Below are positions 30,395 to 38,545 of a stretch of DNA of 64,000 nt, one piece after another. Both the position numbers and the translations under genes were made by a program. Source of the stretch: Rhodopseudomonas faecalis (GTDB lineage: Bacteria; Pseudomonadota; Alphaproteobacteria; Rhizobiales; Xanthobacteraceae). The notes under the pieces were generated by a model. It was not told the DNA's origin and did not search any database. It worked only from the letters and a program-made list of their open reading frames with translations. Positions within the stretch are counted from its first letter, which is position 1. Every line of letters begins with the position of its first letter. The stretch is from contig NZ_QJTI01000018.1 of NCBI RefSeq assembly GCF_003217325.1, positions 23,074-87,073 of the forward strand. The letters are read 5' to 3'.

Positions 30395-31834
30395 TTGTCG
30401 TCCTTTCAAGAATTCGGCCTCGCTGATCCGATTGCTCGCGCGCTTGCCGAAGAGAACTATGTGACGCCGACGCCGATCCAGGCGCAAACCATTCCTCTTG
30501 CCCTCGCCGGCCGTGACGTGGTCGGCATTGCCCAGACCGGAACCGGCAAGACCGCGTCATTCGCGCTGCCGATCCTGAACCGGATGCTGGAAAGCCGCAT
30601 CAAGCCGCTGCCGAAGACCTGCCGCGTGCTGGTGCTGAGCCCGACCCGCGAGTTGTCGGGCCAGATCCTCGACAGCTTCAACGCCTATGGCCGCCACATG
30701 CGGCTCAGCACGGCGCTGGCGATCGGCGGCGTGCCGATGGGCCGCCAGGTGCGCAGCGTGATGCCGGGCGTCGAGGTGCTGGTCGCCACCCCGGGCCGGC
30801 TGCTCGATATGGTTCAGAGCAACGCCATCAAACTGACCCAGGTGGAATTCCTGGTGCTCGATGAAGCCGACCGCATGCTCGACATGGGCTTCATCCACGA
30901 CATCCGCAAAATCGTCGCCAAGCTGCCGATCAAGCGCCAGACGCTGTTCTTCTCGGCCACCATGCCGAAGGACATCGCCGACCTCGCCGAGCAGATGCTG
31001 CGCGATCCGGCCCGGGTGGCGGTGACGCCGGTGTCCTCGACCGCCGAGCGCATCGAACAGCGCATCATCCAGGTCGACCATTCGGCCAAGCCGGCGCTGC
31101 TCGCCGAAATCCTGAAGAAAGAGACCATCAACCGCGCGTTGGTGTTCACCCGCACCAAGCACGGCGCCGACAAGGTGGTAAAGGGCCTGGCCCGCGCCGG
31201 CATTGAGGCCAATGCCATCCATGGCAACAAGTCGCAGAACCACCGCGAGCGCGTGCTGGCGGCGTTCCGCTCCGGCGAGGTGCGCACCCTGGTCGCCACC
31301 GACATCGCCGCGCGCGGCATCGACGTCGACGGCGTCAGCCATGTCGTCAATTTCGACCTGCCGAACGTGCCGGAGACGTATGTGCACCGGATCGGCCGCA
31401 CCGCGCGCGCCGGCGCCGAAGGCGTCGCGATCTCGCTGTGCGCCGGCGAGGAGATCGCCTATCTGCGCGACATCGAGAAGCTGATCCGCATCTCGCTACC
31501 GCGCGAAGATCGCCGCACACCGGGGCATCGCGATACCGCCCCGAAGCCGACTCAGCATCGCGGCGGTCGCTCAACCTCCCATGTGCACGCCACGCGTACC
31601 GGCGAGCATGGAGCTGGTGCGGCTAACCCAGGGAAGGCCAACCGCCGGCGGCGCCGTCCGGCGAGCGGTTCGGTGGCTTTGCCCGGTGTCCGCCATGACG
31701 GCGGACGGCATGACGCCCCGCGCGCCCCATCCAACGGGCCCAGCGGCAAGGATGGCGGCTTGCAGGGCGTCGCCTTCCTGCAGCGGGACAATCGCGCCAC
31801 CCAACCCAATCGCAAACCCAGACCGCAGCGCTAA
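30395..31834 (+). CDS. DEAD-box ATP-dependent RNA helicase
   Basis: Unwinds RNA duplexes using ATP; RhlE-like subfamily from its sequence. The 479-residue protein has the Q motif ([17 protein letters not shown]), motif I AQTGTGKT, Ib TPGR, motif [12 protein letters not shown], motif III FSATM, then the second RecA domain with [27 protein letters not shown] and [10 protein letters not shown]. The tail after residue 370 is basic, Arg/Gly/Pro/His-rich and probably binds RNA. TTG 30395 is the likely start: GGAAAG lies nine bases upstream, and [12 protein letters not shown] is the usual N-terminus. An IF-1 paralogue follows after 22 bases and a cold-shock gene further on, suggesting a role in translation at low temperature. 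Confidence 0.93.
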   Translation: MSSFQEFGLADPIARALAEENYVTPTPIQAQTIPLALAGRDVVGIAQTGTGKTASFALPILNRMLESRIKPLPKTCRVLVLSPTRELSGQILDSFNAYGRHMRLSTALAIGGVPMGRQVRSVMPGVEVLVATPGRLLDMVQSNAIKLTQVEFLVLDEADRMLDMGFIHDIRKIVAKLPIKRQTLFFSATMPKDIADLAEQMLRDPARVAVTPVSSTAERIEQRIIQVDHSAKPALLAEILKKETINRALVFTRTKHGADKVVKGLARAGIEANAIHGNKSQNHRERVLAAFRSGEVRTLVATDIAARGIDVDGVSHVVNFDLPNVPETYVHRIGRTARAGAEGVAISLCAGEEIAYLRDIEKLIRISLPREDRRTPGHRDTAPKPTQHRGGRSTSHVHATRTGEHGAGAANPGKANRRRRRPASGSVALPGVRHDGGRHDAPRAPSNGPSGKDGGLQGVAFLQRDNRATQPNRKPRPQR

Positions 31835-31856
31835 TCGAAACGATCCGGAGACAACC

Positions 31857-32138
31857 ATGGCCAAAGAAGAACTGATCCAGTTCGAAGGACTGGTGACCGA
31901 AATCCTCCCAGATGCCCGCTATCGGGTGCAACTCGATGCCGGACATGAAATCGTTGCCTACACCGCAGGCAAAATGAAGAAGAATCGCATCAAGACGCTG
32001 GCCGGCGACCGGGTCACGATCGAGATGTCGCCCTACGACCTCGAAAAGGGCCGCCTCATTTTTCGGCACAAGGACGAACGTCCCGCGGGCATGGCGCCGC
32101 GTGGCGCCCCGCCCCGCGGCCAGTTCCGCCGCCGCTGA
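31857..32138 (+). CDS. infA: Translation initiation factor IF-1 paralogue with C-terminal tail
   Basis: A 93-residue S1-fold protein starting [20 protein letters not shown], with [22 protein letters not shown] in two parts and [18 protein letters not shown]. This covers the whole IF-1 fold (normally 72 residues), which occupies the A-site of the 30S ribosome at initiation. The extra 20 residues, ending [10 protein letters not shown], form a basic Pro/Arg/Gly tail absent from canonical IF-1. CGGAGA lies eight bases before the ATG. It follows the helicase closely. Whether it is the main IF-1 or a second copy cannot be told from this window; the tail and location suggest a second copy. Confidence 0.9.
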   Translation: MAKEELIQFEGLVTEILPDARYRVQLDAGHEIVAYTAGKMKKNRIKTLAGDRVTIEMSPYDLEKGRLIFRHKDERPAGMAPRGAPPRGQFRRR

Positions 32139-32414
32139 ACGCTGCCTGACGGCTATGTGACGGTCCGATGTCCAACACCTTGCCGTCGCAGTTCTGCCAA
32201 ATCTTGCAAGAGCTTGACCACCCAAGAAATCCCGCACGTCAGGATTGTCTTGGGGGCCGCTTTCGCATAACATCTACTAATCGATTTTCGGCCGGACGAC
32301 ATTAGCAATCCACCGGTACAGCCGGTTTACGCTGACGACCCTTCCAAAATTCGATCTCACCAGTCTGCCAGCGGGCAGGCGCCAAACGTATCTATATTGA
32401 GAAGGGACAATCCC
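32139..32414. other. Leader region of the cold-shock gene
   Basis: This gap of 276 bases holds no convincing reading frame. Several minus-strand codons run across it and into cspA but resemble no known protein. A long leader is typical for cold-shock genes, where the mRNA folds to control its own translation. I cannot identify a named element such as a cold box with confidence. Confidence 0.3.
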
Positions 32415-32627
32415 GTGAGCATGGGAACCGTGAAGTGGTTTAACGCGACCAAGGGCTATGGCTTCATTCAGCCGGACGACGGCGGCAACGACGTGTTCGT
32501 CCACATCAGCGCCGTTGAGCGCGCTGGTCTCGGCACGCTGCGTGAAGGCCAGAAGATCAGCTATGAGATCGTCGCGGATCGCCGCTCGGGCAAGTCGTCG
32601 GCTGACAACCTGCGCGCCGCCGGCTAA
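32415..32627 (+). CDS. cspA: Cold-shock protein (CspA family)
   Basis: A 70-residue nucleic-acid chaperone that melts RNA secondary structure. After a two-residue opening it reads [20 protein letters not shown] and [15 protein letters not shown], giving the RNP1 motif KGYGFI and the RNP2 motif VFVHI in one OB fold. GTG 32415 is preferred over ATG 32421 because GAAGGGA lies eight to nine bases before it and MxMGTVKWF is the usual start in relatives. The gene ends at a strong hairpin terminator 42 bases downstream. It shares a neighbourhood with the RNA helicase and IF-1 paralogue. Confidence 0.93.
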   Translation: MSMGTVKWFNATKGYGFIQPDDGGNDVFVHISAVERAGLGTLREGQKISYEIVADRRSGKSSADNLRAAG

Positions 32628-32668
32628 CGCCGCGGCCTGCAGCTGAGGCTGCAGTACTACAACACACG

Positions 32669-32697
32669 AAAGGCCGCAGTTCTTGCGGCCTTTTTTA
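32669..32697 (+). terminator. Rho-independent terminator of the cspA gene
   Basis: AAAGGCCGCA (32669-32678) pairs with TGCGGCCTTT (32684-32693) across the five-base loop GTTCT, followed by the T-rich run TTTATT. It is the clearest intrinsic terminator in the window. Confidence 0.92.
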
Positions 32698-32722
32698 TTG
32701 TGATGAACTATCCGCGAGCGAG

Positions 32723-32859
32723 TGATACCAACGGCTCCTATCATTGACTCGTCATGCCCGCGCTTGTCGCGGGCATCCACGTCTTGAAAGCGGCGCAAGA
32801 TCAAAGACGTGGATGGCCGGGACGAAGCCCGGCCATGACGTGCGGATGGGTTGGTATCA
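32723..32859. repeat. Compound palindromic repeat element
   Basis: Terminal inverted repeats TGATACCAAC (32723-32732) and GTTGGTATCA (32850-32859) enclose three further hairpins. ATGCCCGCG/CGCGGGCAT pairs at 32754-32776, CCACGTCTT/AAGACGTGG at 32777-32812 and ATGGCCGGG/CCCGGCCAT at 32813-32836. It has no coding capacity. The layout is that of dispersed palindromic repeats common in Bradyrhizobiaceae; whether it is mobile is unknown. Confidence 0.8.
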
Positions 32860-32929
32860 ATTTCCGTTGGTATGATGCGCTCGCATCAGTATCGGTGCCG
32901 CTCGAACGACATGCGCGCGGCCAATTCGA

Positions 32930-33547
32930 TCAGCTTGGGCGCACCGTGGTCGGGCACGGATCCGATTTCGATTGCGGATTAAGCAGCACACAAACCGACA
33001 AGCGCGGACGGGTGAACGTCCGATCTTGCATTTTGATGGTGCCGAATACATAGCCGACCGTGGGCTTATAGTCATACTCTACTTCGCTGAAGATCAGATA
33101 CTGATTGGCGGCCACCTTGCCCTTTGAGTCCCTGGCGATCAGCGCCGATGGCACCTGCACCGCAAAACCCTGCGCATGAGGGGCATCGCCCCTGCTCCAT
33201 TGCACCCGCCCCGCACCGTCCGCCGGATCGACATAGACTTCCGAAACCCGCGCTTTCAACTCCAGCGTCGAATAGGGCGTCATGATCGTGTCGCCAATCA
33301 TGAAGACGTTGTTGACGTCGACATCCGTGACGGTCTCAAAGCGTGAAATCAGATCCGACACCGACTGCGTGACGACAGAGAGCTTTCGTTTCACGGCGAC
33401 ACCTGTCGACGCTTCGACGACCCCGAAAAACAACAACAGCATCAACGGCAGGATCAGCGCAAACTCCACGGCGCCGATACCCGTCGTATCACGCCAAAAC
33501 CCGAGCTTGACGTGTCGTGAACGAAGCTTTTGGAGTGTTAGCATCAT
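32930..33547 (-). CDS. TadE/TadF-type minor pilin of the Tad pilus
   Basis: A 205-residue pseudopilin-like protein. After a short basic N-terminus it has the TadE signature GIGAVEFALILPLMLLLFFG, in which the conserved glutamate sits at the start of a single membrane helix, as in type IV pilins. The rest is extracytoplasmic and contains two cysteines near the C-terminus (SVCVLL and SDPCP). It would be matured by the prepilin peptidase CpaA and contribute to pilus assembly. It lies nine bases after the TadE gene on the same strand. TadE, TadF and TadG overlap in sequence, so the exact subtype is unsure. The start is the first of two adjacent ATGs. Confidence 0.85.
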   Translation of the reverse strand: MMLTLQKLRSRHVKLGFWRDTTGIGAVEFALILPLMLLLFFGVVEASTGVAVKRKLSVVTQSVSDLISRFETVTDVDVNNVFMIGDTIMTPYSTLELKARVSEVYVDPADGAGRVQWSRGDAPHAQGFAVQVPSALIARDSKGKVAANQYLIFSEVEYDYKPTVGYVFGTIKMQDRTFTRPRLSVCVLLNPQSKSDPCPTTVRPS

Positions 33548-33556
33548 GGCATCACT

Positions 33557-34105
33557 TCACTGCGGCCGGAGCGCGACGGTCGACGTCAACAGAAAATAGC
33601 CACCATCGGAGCCGCCGATATTGGCAATCTTGTAGCCGAGTGCCGTGACAAATATCGGCCACTGATAGAATACGCGGATCACCACGGTATTCTGACTGCC
33701 GGCTGGCGGCGGCTGATAAGCGAGATTGTTGGCATTGTACGTGCCGCCCTGGTTCGGACTGTTCATGATGATCGGGCTTCCAGGCGGGTAGGATTGCACG
33801 TCGATATCGAGCTTCGCGCAGTTGAACAAGGCACTCGCCTCATTGCAAATCATCTGCTTAAAGTCCTCGCGCGGGGTTCCCTGGGACTGAACTTGATCGG
33901 TCAAGAACGCACGCGAGGCATCTTGAGTAGCGGTCTCAAGAGCTTGACCGGCGAAAAACACCATGGCTGTTTCGAGGATGGCGAACAGCAGCCCGAAGAA
34001 CATTGGCGCGATCAGCGCAAATTCGACGGCCGCGGACGCATTGTCGCTGCGCCGGAAACGAAGCAGCTTGGTCATGGGAGCGCGAGATTCTGTGGTGCTC
34101 GACAT
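33557..34105 (-). CDS. tadE: TadE-type minor pilin of the Tad pilus
   Basis: A 182-residue protein whose N-terminus carries NASAAVEFALIAPMFFGLLF, the TadE processing site with glutamate and the following membrane helix, then TATQDASRAFLTDQ, a typical TadE helix. The remaining part is extracytoplasmic with two cysteines (QMICNEASALFNCAKL). It would be cleaved by CpaA and is required for pilus biogenesis in known Tad systems. ATG 34105 is chosen over the upstream in-frame codons because it begins a plausible short cytoplasmic leader. It is followed at nine bases by a second TadE-like gene. Confidence 0.87.
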   Translation of the reverse strand: MSSTTESRAPMTKLLRFRRSDNASAAVEFALIAPMFFGLLFAILETAMVFFAGQALETATQDASRAFLTDQVQSQGTPREDFKQMICNEASALFNCAKLDIDVQSYPPGSPIIMNSPNQGGTYNANNLAYQPPPAGSQNTVVIRVFYQWPIFVTALGYKIANIGGSDGGYFLLTSTVALRPQ

Positions 34106-34233
34106 CGACAATCCTCGATGCGGATGATTGAGCTCACAGAATAGTCTGAACTGATTGTCGAAAGATTTCGGCAATTCTCAACGCAATGCCAATTTCTGGC
34201 AATGGATCGTTAACCCTATCAATCCGCCCTTGC

Positions 34234-34737
34234 CTACTCCGCTTTGCCGACCGTGGACGAGGCGCCAGTGGCTTTCTCGTTCAGCTTGTCCGCCTGGTCC
34301 ATCACCGATTTGAAGTAGCCCTCGCCGTCGCCGAGCGTGATGCGGCGCTGGCAGGTGGGCGCGCAGCTATAGGACTCGCGGTCGACGCCACGATAGACCG
34401 TGATTACCGGATCGATCGGCCCTTCGACCTGAATGACACGGTTGACCAGCACTTCACCGGCCCGGTCCATTGCGATCACATTGGTGGCGCCGTAACCCTT
34501 GCCGGTGACAACGACCACGCCGCCCGGCTGCAGGCTGACATCGGCGATCAGTGGATTGCCGACCACCAGCGTCGCAATGCGCGGCGGCATCTTCACCAGC
34601 TTGGCTTGATCGACAGCGACGGCAATGGTGTCCTCGCCGGCTCCTGCAAATGCAACTGTTCCGGAAACCAAGGCAATCGCCAGCGACCCCGACCGCACCG
34701 CCGCGCTCAAATCGCGGCGCACCGACTTCTTCGACAT
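34234..34737 (-). CDS. Stand-alone secretin N-terminal-domain protein of the Tad locus
   Basis: A 167-residue secreted protein. Residues 1-35 form a signal peptide (KKSVRRDLSAAV, then SGSLAIALVSGTVAFAGAGE). The mature part contains KMPPRIATLVVGNPLIADVS and TGKGYGATNVIAMDRAGEVL, which match the pilus-formation N-terminal domain at the start of CpaC in this same locus (compare its VIDLPRDIKDVLVADPLIAN). There is no secretin barrel. The C-terminal part carries a YSCAPTCQRRITLGD motif with a Cys-x3-Cys pair. It probably sits in the periplasm and binds near the CpaC outer-membrane channel. ATG 34737 gives a normal signal peptide; the longer frame to 34884 does not. Confidence 0.82.
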   Translation of the reverse strand: MSKKSVRRDLSAAVRSGSLAIALVSGTVAFAGAGEDTIAVAVDQAKLVKMPPRIATLVVGNPLIADVSLQPGGVVVVTGKGYGATNVIAMDRAGEVLVNRVIQVEGPIDPVITVYRGVDRESYSCAPTCQRRITLGDGEGYFKSVMDQADKLNEKATGASSTVGKAE

Positions 34738-35103
34738 ACTCAACTCCGGGACATCAACAAGCCGGCCAAAGCGATACGCAGCGGGGCCGGCGCCCGACAT
34801 GGCAAATGTGCCGTTAATTGATGAATGATCTGCAAATGACCGCAATCCATCTCGGCAAGCTCTCGCGATGCGCGAGCAGAGCATTCATCGCAATCTAAAA
34901 ACGATCGATTTATTAGTGGGTTGCAAGATGATGCTGTTAATTTGAAGTTTACTCTATGAAAGAAGTGCGAGTTACCTCCGAGTTTCTGCGATCGAATTAA
35001 CTGCAATGAAATCCCCCCCGCATAGGGTTGGGCCATGGTCACGGTGCTGAGAACGCCGGTCCGACCAGAAGTTCACAGCCTCGTGGATACATGGAGTTAT
35101 CTC
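34738..35103. promoter_or_regulatory. Divergent control region of the Tad locus, AT-rich
   Basis: The 366 bases between the secretin N-domain gene (minus) and the Flp pilin gene (plus) contain no gene. About 34890-35010 is clearly AT-rich compared with its surroundings. It includes TTAA-N7-TTTA at 34937-34951, described separately. Promoters for both directions should lie here. Confidence 0.6.
34937..34951 (+). promoter_or_regulatory. Near-consensus CtrA-type box upstream of flp pilin
   Basis: TTAATTTGAAGTTTA reads TTAA-N7-TTTA, one mismatch from the CtrA consensus TTAA-N7-TTAA. It is about 150 bases before the pilin ATG. In Caulobacter the pilin gene pilA is controlled by CtrA; control here is inferred. 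Confidence 0.4.
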
Positions 35104-35277
35104 ATGAAGAACATCGTTGCGCGTTTCCTCAAGGATGAGTCGGGTGCCACCGCGATCGAGTACGGCCTGATCGCCACCGGCATTGCGCTCGCGATCATCA
35201 CCACGGTCCAACTGGTCGGCGGCAACCTGAGCATCCGCTTCAACGACGTCGCTGAGGCGTTGAAAAAGAAGAGCTAA
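35104..35277 (+). CDS. flp: Flp-type major pilin
   Basis: A 57-residue prepilin that builds the Tad pilus filament. The short basic leader MKNIVARFLKDESG ends at the cleavage glycine, followed by ATAIEYGLIATGIALAIITT with the hallmark Glu-Tyr pair and a single hydrophobic helix, then a short soluble end. ATG 35104 has a GGAG ribosome-binding site nine bases upstream. It would be cut and methylated by CpaA encoded 320 bases downstream. A hairpin after the stop is likely to separate high pilin expression from the assembly genes. Confidence 0.95.
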   Translation: MKNIVARFLKDESGATAIEYGLIATGIALAIITTVQLVGGNLSIRFNDVAEALKKKS

Positions 35278-35297
35278 TAGCTCCCGCTCTTCAATTG

Positions 35298-35330
35298 CGA
35301 AGGCCTCGGCCATCCCGGGGCCTTCGTCGT
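35298..35330 (+). terminator. Hairpin after flp pilin, likely terminator or attenuator
   Basis: CGAAGGCC (35298-35305) pairs with GGCCTTCG (35319-35326), followed by TCGTTTC. The T tract is weak, so partial read-through into the cpa genes is possible. Confidence 0.65.
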
Positions 35331-35375
35331 TTCTGGCATCGGGGGCGTTAGCTGATCCCTTGCCTCGAGTTAGTC

Positions 35376-35519
35376 ATGCGTAGCCGCCACTCTATTCCAC
35401 TCACCGCCCTCCCGTCGCGAACCGATGGTCGTTATCATCTCGAGGCAGGCGCGCTGATCTGCGCTGCGATGACATTAGCGATTGTCGCCGTGCTGGGCCG
35501 CATTGTCGTGATGTGGTGA
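35376..35519 (+). CDS. Possible 47-residue single-helix membrane protein
   Basis: ATG 35376 opens a 47-codon frame ending with TGA at 35517-35519. The protein has a basic, polar first half (MRSRHSIPLTALPSRTDGRY) and one hydrophobic segment (GALICAAMTLAIVAVLGRIV). It lies between the pilin and the prepilin peptidase genes on the same strand. No clear ribosome-binding site is visible and I do not recognise the family. It may be a small pilus accessory protein or a chance frame. Confidence 0.35.
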   Translation: MRSRHSIPLTALPSRTDGRYHLEAGALICAAMTLAIVAVLGRIVVMW

Positions 35520-35597
35520 CACCACCACACATTTCCCGATTGTTCACGTCTGCGGCTTAACCTCGCCGCTGATGTCACCATCAGACCGGTGTGGCCT

Positions 35598-36122
35598 ATG
35601 ATCCTCGACCTGCTGCGGCTATTTCTGTTTCCAGCACTGATGGCGTTTGCGGCGGTCAGCGATCTGTTGACGATGACGATTTCTAATCGAGTCTCGCTGC
35701 TGCTGATCATCGGGTTCTTCACACTCGCCGCTTGGAGCGGCATGGACTGGCAACAATTGCTGATGCACAGCGCCGCCGGCGCCACCGTGCTGGCCTTTGC
35801 CTTCACCTTCTTTGCAATGGGCTGGATCGGCGGCGGCGATGCCAAAGTGGCCTCGGCCGCGGCGCTGTGGTTCGGCTTCGACCATCTGCTCGAATATCTG
35901 CTGTTCGCGTCGCTGTTTGGCGGGGCGTTGACGCTGGGGCTGATGCAGCTGCGAGAATGGCCGTTGCCGTCGGTGCTCACCGGCCAGGCCTGGCTGCTGC
36001 GACTGCACGCCAAAGAAAGCGGCATCCCCTATGGCATCGCGTTGGCGCTCGGGGCGCTGCTGGTCTACCCCGACACCCAGTGGATCCGGGCGGTCGACCT
36101 TAGCCATTTCGCCCTCCGCTGA
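35598..36122 (+). CDS. cpaA: Prepilin peptidase CpaA/TadV
   Basis: Membrane aspartyl protease that cleaves leader peptides of Flp and TadE-type pilins. The 174-residue protein has the first catalytic aspartate in FAAVSDLLTMTISNRV near residues 18-33 and the second in MGWIGGGDAKVASA near 73, matching the GxGD protease pattern. Five or so hydrophobic segments are visible. It ends with a short tail containing IPYGIALALGAL. ATG 35598 is chosen; GTG 35589 would add three residues. The N-terminal methyltransferase domain of larger PilD enzymes is absent, as is normal for CpaA. Confidence 0.92.
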   Translation: MILDLLRLFLFPALMAFAAVSDLLTMTISNRVSLLLIIGFFTLAAWSGMDWQQLLMHSAAGATVLAFAFTFFAMGWIGGGDAKVASAAALWFGFDHLLEYLLFASLFGGALTLGLMQLREWPLPSVLTGQAWLLRLHAKESGIPYGIALALGALLVYPDTQWIRAVDLSHFALR

Positions 36123-36160
36123 TGCGGCCGCGCCCTTCAGGGCGATTTAGATACCCCTCA

Positions 36161-36175
36161 TTAACCATGCTTTGA
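36161..36175 (+). promoter_or_regulatory. Near-consensus CtrA-type box upstream of cpaB
   Basis: TTAACCATGCTTTGA contains TTAACCAT, the eight-base CtrA half-site, and reads TTAA-N7-TTGA, one mismatch from TTAA-N7-TTAA. It lies 68 bases upstream of the cpaB ATG in the gap after cpaA. CtrA control of cpaB-tadC is inferred. Confidence 0.45.
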
Positions 36176-36243
36176 CGAATAACTGGTCAACTCCGGGTTA
36201 GGGCGGCGCATGCCGTCAGCCGTAATCTGGGAAGTTGAGCCAT

Positions 36244-37038
36244 ATGAATACCGCACGCATTGTGGTCCTGACGATCGCCGTCGGCGCGGGCGGCATTGCC
36301 GCATTTCTTGCGAGCGGCTCCGATCAGAAGCCCGCACCGGCCATCCCGGTTGCGGAGCCGATGCCGACCATCGATGTGCTGGTGGCGAAATCCGACATTC
36401 CGCTCGGGCAGACGGTCGGCCCCAATGACGTGCAGTGGCAGGTGTGGCCGGCCGGCACGGTCAGCAGCCAGTTCATCCGCCGCAATGAACGCCCCGATGC
36501 CGCCACGCAGATCGTCGGCTCGATCGCGCGCTCGCCGTTCATCGCCGGTGAGCCGATTCGCGAATTGAAGCTGGTCAAGGCCGATGGCTCCGGTTTCATG
36601 GCGGCGATCCTGCCGTCGGGTATGCGCGCCATCTCCACCGAAATTTCGCCCGAAACCGGCGCTGGCGGCTTCATCCTGCCCAATGACCGCGTCGACGTGA
36701 TTCTGACCAAGCGCGACCGGAACGCGGACGCCCGCAAATCGACCGACCCGATCAATGCCGAGATCATTCTCAGCAATGTGCGCGTGCTCGCCATCGATCA
36801 GACCATTGAGGACAAGAACGGCCAAAAGGTCGTGGTCGGCAAGACCGCGACGCTTGAGCTGAAGCCGGAGCAATCGGAAACGCTGGCGCGGGCCCGGCAG
36901 AGCGGCACGCTGTCGCTGGCGCTGCGCAGCCTCGCTGACGCCGGCGCTACCGAGGCCGTGCAAGAAGATCATCGCCGCCGCGACAGCGTCAATGTGGTTC
37001 GGTTTGGCGTCTCGACGCCGACCACGACCAATCAGTGA
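36244..37038 (+). CDS. cpaB: Tad pilus assembly protein CpaB/RcpC
   Basis: A 264-residue inner-membrane-anchored periplasmic protein needed for Tad pilus secretion. The N-terminus is one membrane segment (RIVVLTIAVGAGGIAAFLAS). The SAF domain follows at about 40-100 with VLVAKSDIPLGQTVGPND and the CpaB domain with GFILPNDRVDVILTKRD and ILSNVRVLAIDQTIEDKNG. Length is normal for the family. ATG 36244 is preferred over an in-frame TTG at 36235. The end of the gene overlaps an alternative GTG start of cpaC. Confidence 0.92.
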   Translation: MNTARIVVLTIAVGAGGIAAFLASGSDQKPAPAIPVAEPMPTIDVLVAKSDIPLGQTVGPNDVQWQVWPAGTVSSQFIRRNERPDAATQIVGSIARSPFIAGEPIRELKLVKADGSGFMAAILPSGMRAISTEISPETGAGGFILPNDRVDVILTKRDRNADARKSTDPINAEIILSNVRVLAIDQTIEDKNGQKVVVGKTATLELKPEQSETLARARQSGTLSLALRSLADAGATEAVQEDHRRRDSVNVVRFGVSTPTTTNQ

Positions 37039-37052
37039 GCAAAGGACAGGCC

Positions 37053-38525
37053 ATGACCTGCGGCACGCCCTGCAGCCCGATCAACCGGACGACCCGAGGT
37101 CTGGGGCGCCGCGCCCTGGCGCTGTCCGCTGCCGTGCTGCTGTCGCTTCAGCCCGCGCTGACGCCAACGCTCGCTGCCGATCCTCGCTATGCGGTGTCAT
37201 CCGACGGCCAGATGAACGCCCGGGTGCTATCGCTCGGGGTGTCGAAGTCCGTGGTGATCGACCTGCCGCGTGACATCAAGGACGTGCTGGTCGCCGACCC
37301 GTTGATCGCCAATGCCGTGGTCCGTTCCGCGCAGCGCGCCTACATCATCGGCGTCAAGGTCGGTCAGACCAACATCGTGTTCTTCGACAGCGCCGGCCAA
37401 CAGATCGCCGCCTATGACATCGCGGTGACGCGCGACCTCAACGGCATTCGCTCCGCGATCAAGCAGACGCTGCCGAATTCCGACATCCGGGTTGAGGGCG
37501 TCGGCGTCAAGGGCGTGCTGCTCAGCGGCTCGGTGGCGAGCCCGATCGAGGCGCAGCAGGCCGGCGACATCGCCACGCGGCTGGCCGAGGGTGCCGACAA
37601 CGTCGTCAACAGCATTGTCGTGCGCGGCCGTGATCAGGTGATGCTGAAGGTGACCGTCGCCGAAGTGCAGCGCGATCTGATCAAGCAGCTCGGCATCGAT
37701 CTGAGCGGCAGCCTGAACTACGGCACGGCGGTGGTGAACTTCAACAACACCACGCCGTTCACCGCCTATGGCAAGCAGCTCGTCACCGGCAATGCCATCA
37801 CGGCGGCGTTCGGCTCCGCGCCCAGCGTCAGCGCGACCTTGAAGGCGATGGAAAGCGCCGGCGTGGTGCGTACCCTGGCCGAACCGAATCTAACGGCGAT
37901 TTCCGGCGAGTCGGCGACCTTCGTCGCCGGCGGTGAATTCCCGGTGCCGTCCGGCTACAATTACGATCCGATCAGCCGGGTCGGCACCACCCAGCTGACT
38001 TTCAAGAAGTTCGGTATTTCGCTGAACTTCACCCCAGTGGTGATGTCGGAAGGCCGCATCAGCTTGCGGGTGATGACCGAAGTGTCGGAACTGTCCGACG
38101 ACAACGCCATCACGCTGGCGCAGTTCACCGGCCCCGGCCTCACCGTGCCGTCGATCAAGACCCGCCGCGCCGAGACCACGCTGGAAATTCCCTCCGGCGG
38201 CTCGATGGCAATGGCCGGCCTGATCCATGAGCAGACCAAGCAGGCCATCAACGGCCTGCCCGGCATGGCGCAGATTCCGGTGCTCGGCACGTTGTTCCGC
38301 AGCCGCGACTACATGAATCGTCAAAGCGAGCTGATGGTGCTGGTCACACCCTATGTGGTCCGCGCCGTTGCTCAGAAAGATCTGTCGCGTCCCGACGACG
38401 GCTTCACCGATGCGTCCGATCCGCAGGGCGACCTGCTCGGCAGCATCAACCGCATCTACGGCGTGCCGGGCAAGCCGGCTCCTGCGCGCAATTATCGCGG
38501 CGCCTACGGCTTCATTACCGACTGA
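37053..38525 (+). CDS. cpaC: Tad pilus outer-membrane secretin CpaC/RcpA
   Basis: Forms the outer-membrane channel for the pilus. The 490-residue protein has a signal peptide (RALALSAAVLLSLQPALTPT), the pilus N-terminal domain (VVIDLPRDIKDVLVADPLIA), a BON-like segment (IKQTLPNSDIRVEGVGVKG) and the secretin barrel with LAEPNLTAISGESATFVAGG, GISLNFTPVVMSEGRISLRV and VLGTLFRSRDYMNRQSELMV. ATG 37053 is taken because AAAGGACAGG precedes it at the right distance; a GTG at 37035 overlapping cpaB is the alternative. The intact barrel contrasts with the stand-alone N-domain gene at 34234. Confidence 0.93.
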   Translation: MTCGTPCSPINRTTRGLGRRALALSAAVLLSLQPALTPTLAADPRYAVSSDGQMNARVLSLGVSKSVVIDLPRDIKDVLVADPLIANAVVRSAQRAYIIGVKVGQTNIVFFDSAGQQIAAYDIAVTRDLNGIRSAIKQTLPNSDIRVEGVGVKGVLLSGSVASPIEAQQAGDIATRLAEGADNVVNSIVVRGRDQVMLKVTVAEVQRDLIKQLGIDLSGSLNYGTAVVNFNNTTPFTAYGKQLVTGNAITAAFGSAPSVSATLKAMESAGVVRTLAEPNLTAISGESATFVAGGEFPVPSGYNYDPISRVGTTQLTFKKFGISLNFTPVVMSEGRISLRVMTEVSELSDDNAITLAQFTGPGLTVPSIKTRRAETTLEIPSGGSMAMAGLIHEQTKQAINGLPGMAQIPVLGTLFRSRDYMNRQSELMVLVTPYVVRAVAQKDLSRPDDGFTDASDPQGDLLGSINRIYGVPGKPAPARNYRGAYGFITD

Positions 38526-38545
38526 GGCGGACAAGGACTGACACC

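Noticed and set aside
32277..32804. 175-codon minus-strand frame covering cspA and the terminator
   Set aside because: It crosses a strong terminator and a conserved cold-shock gene and has no similarity to known proteins.
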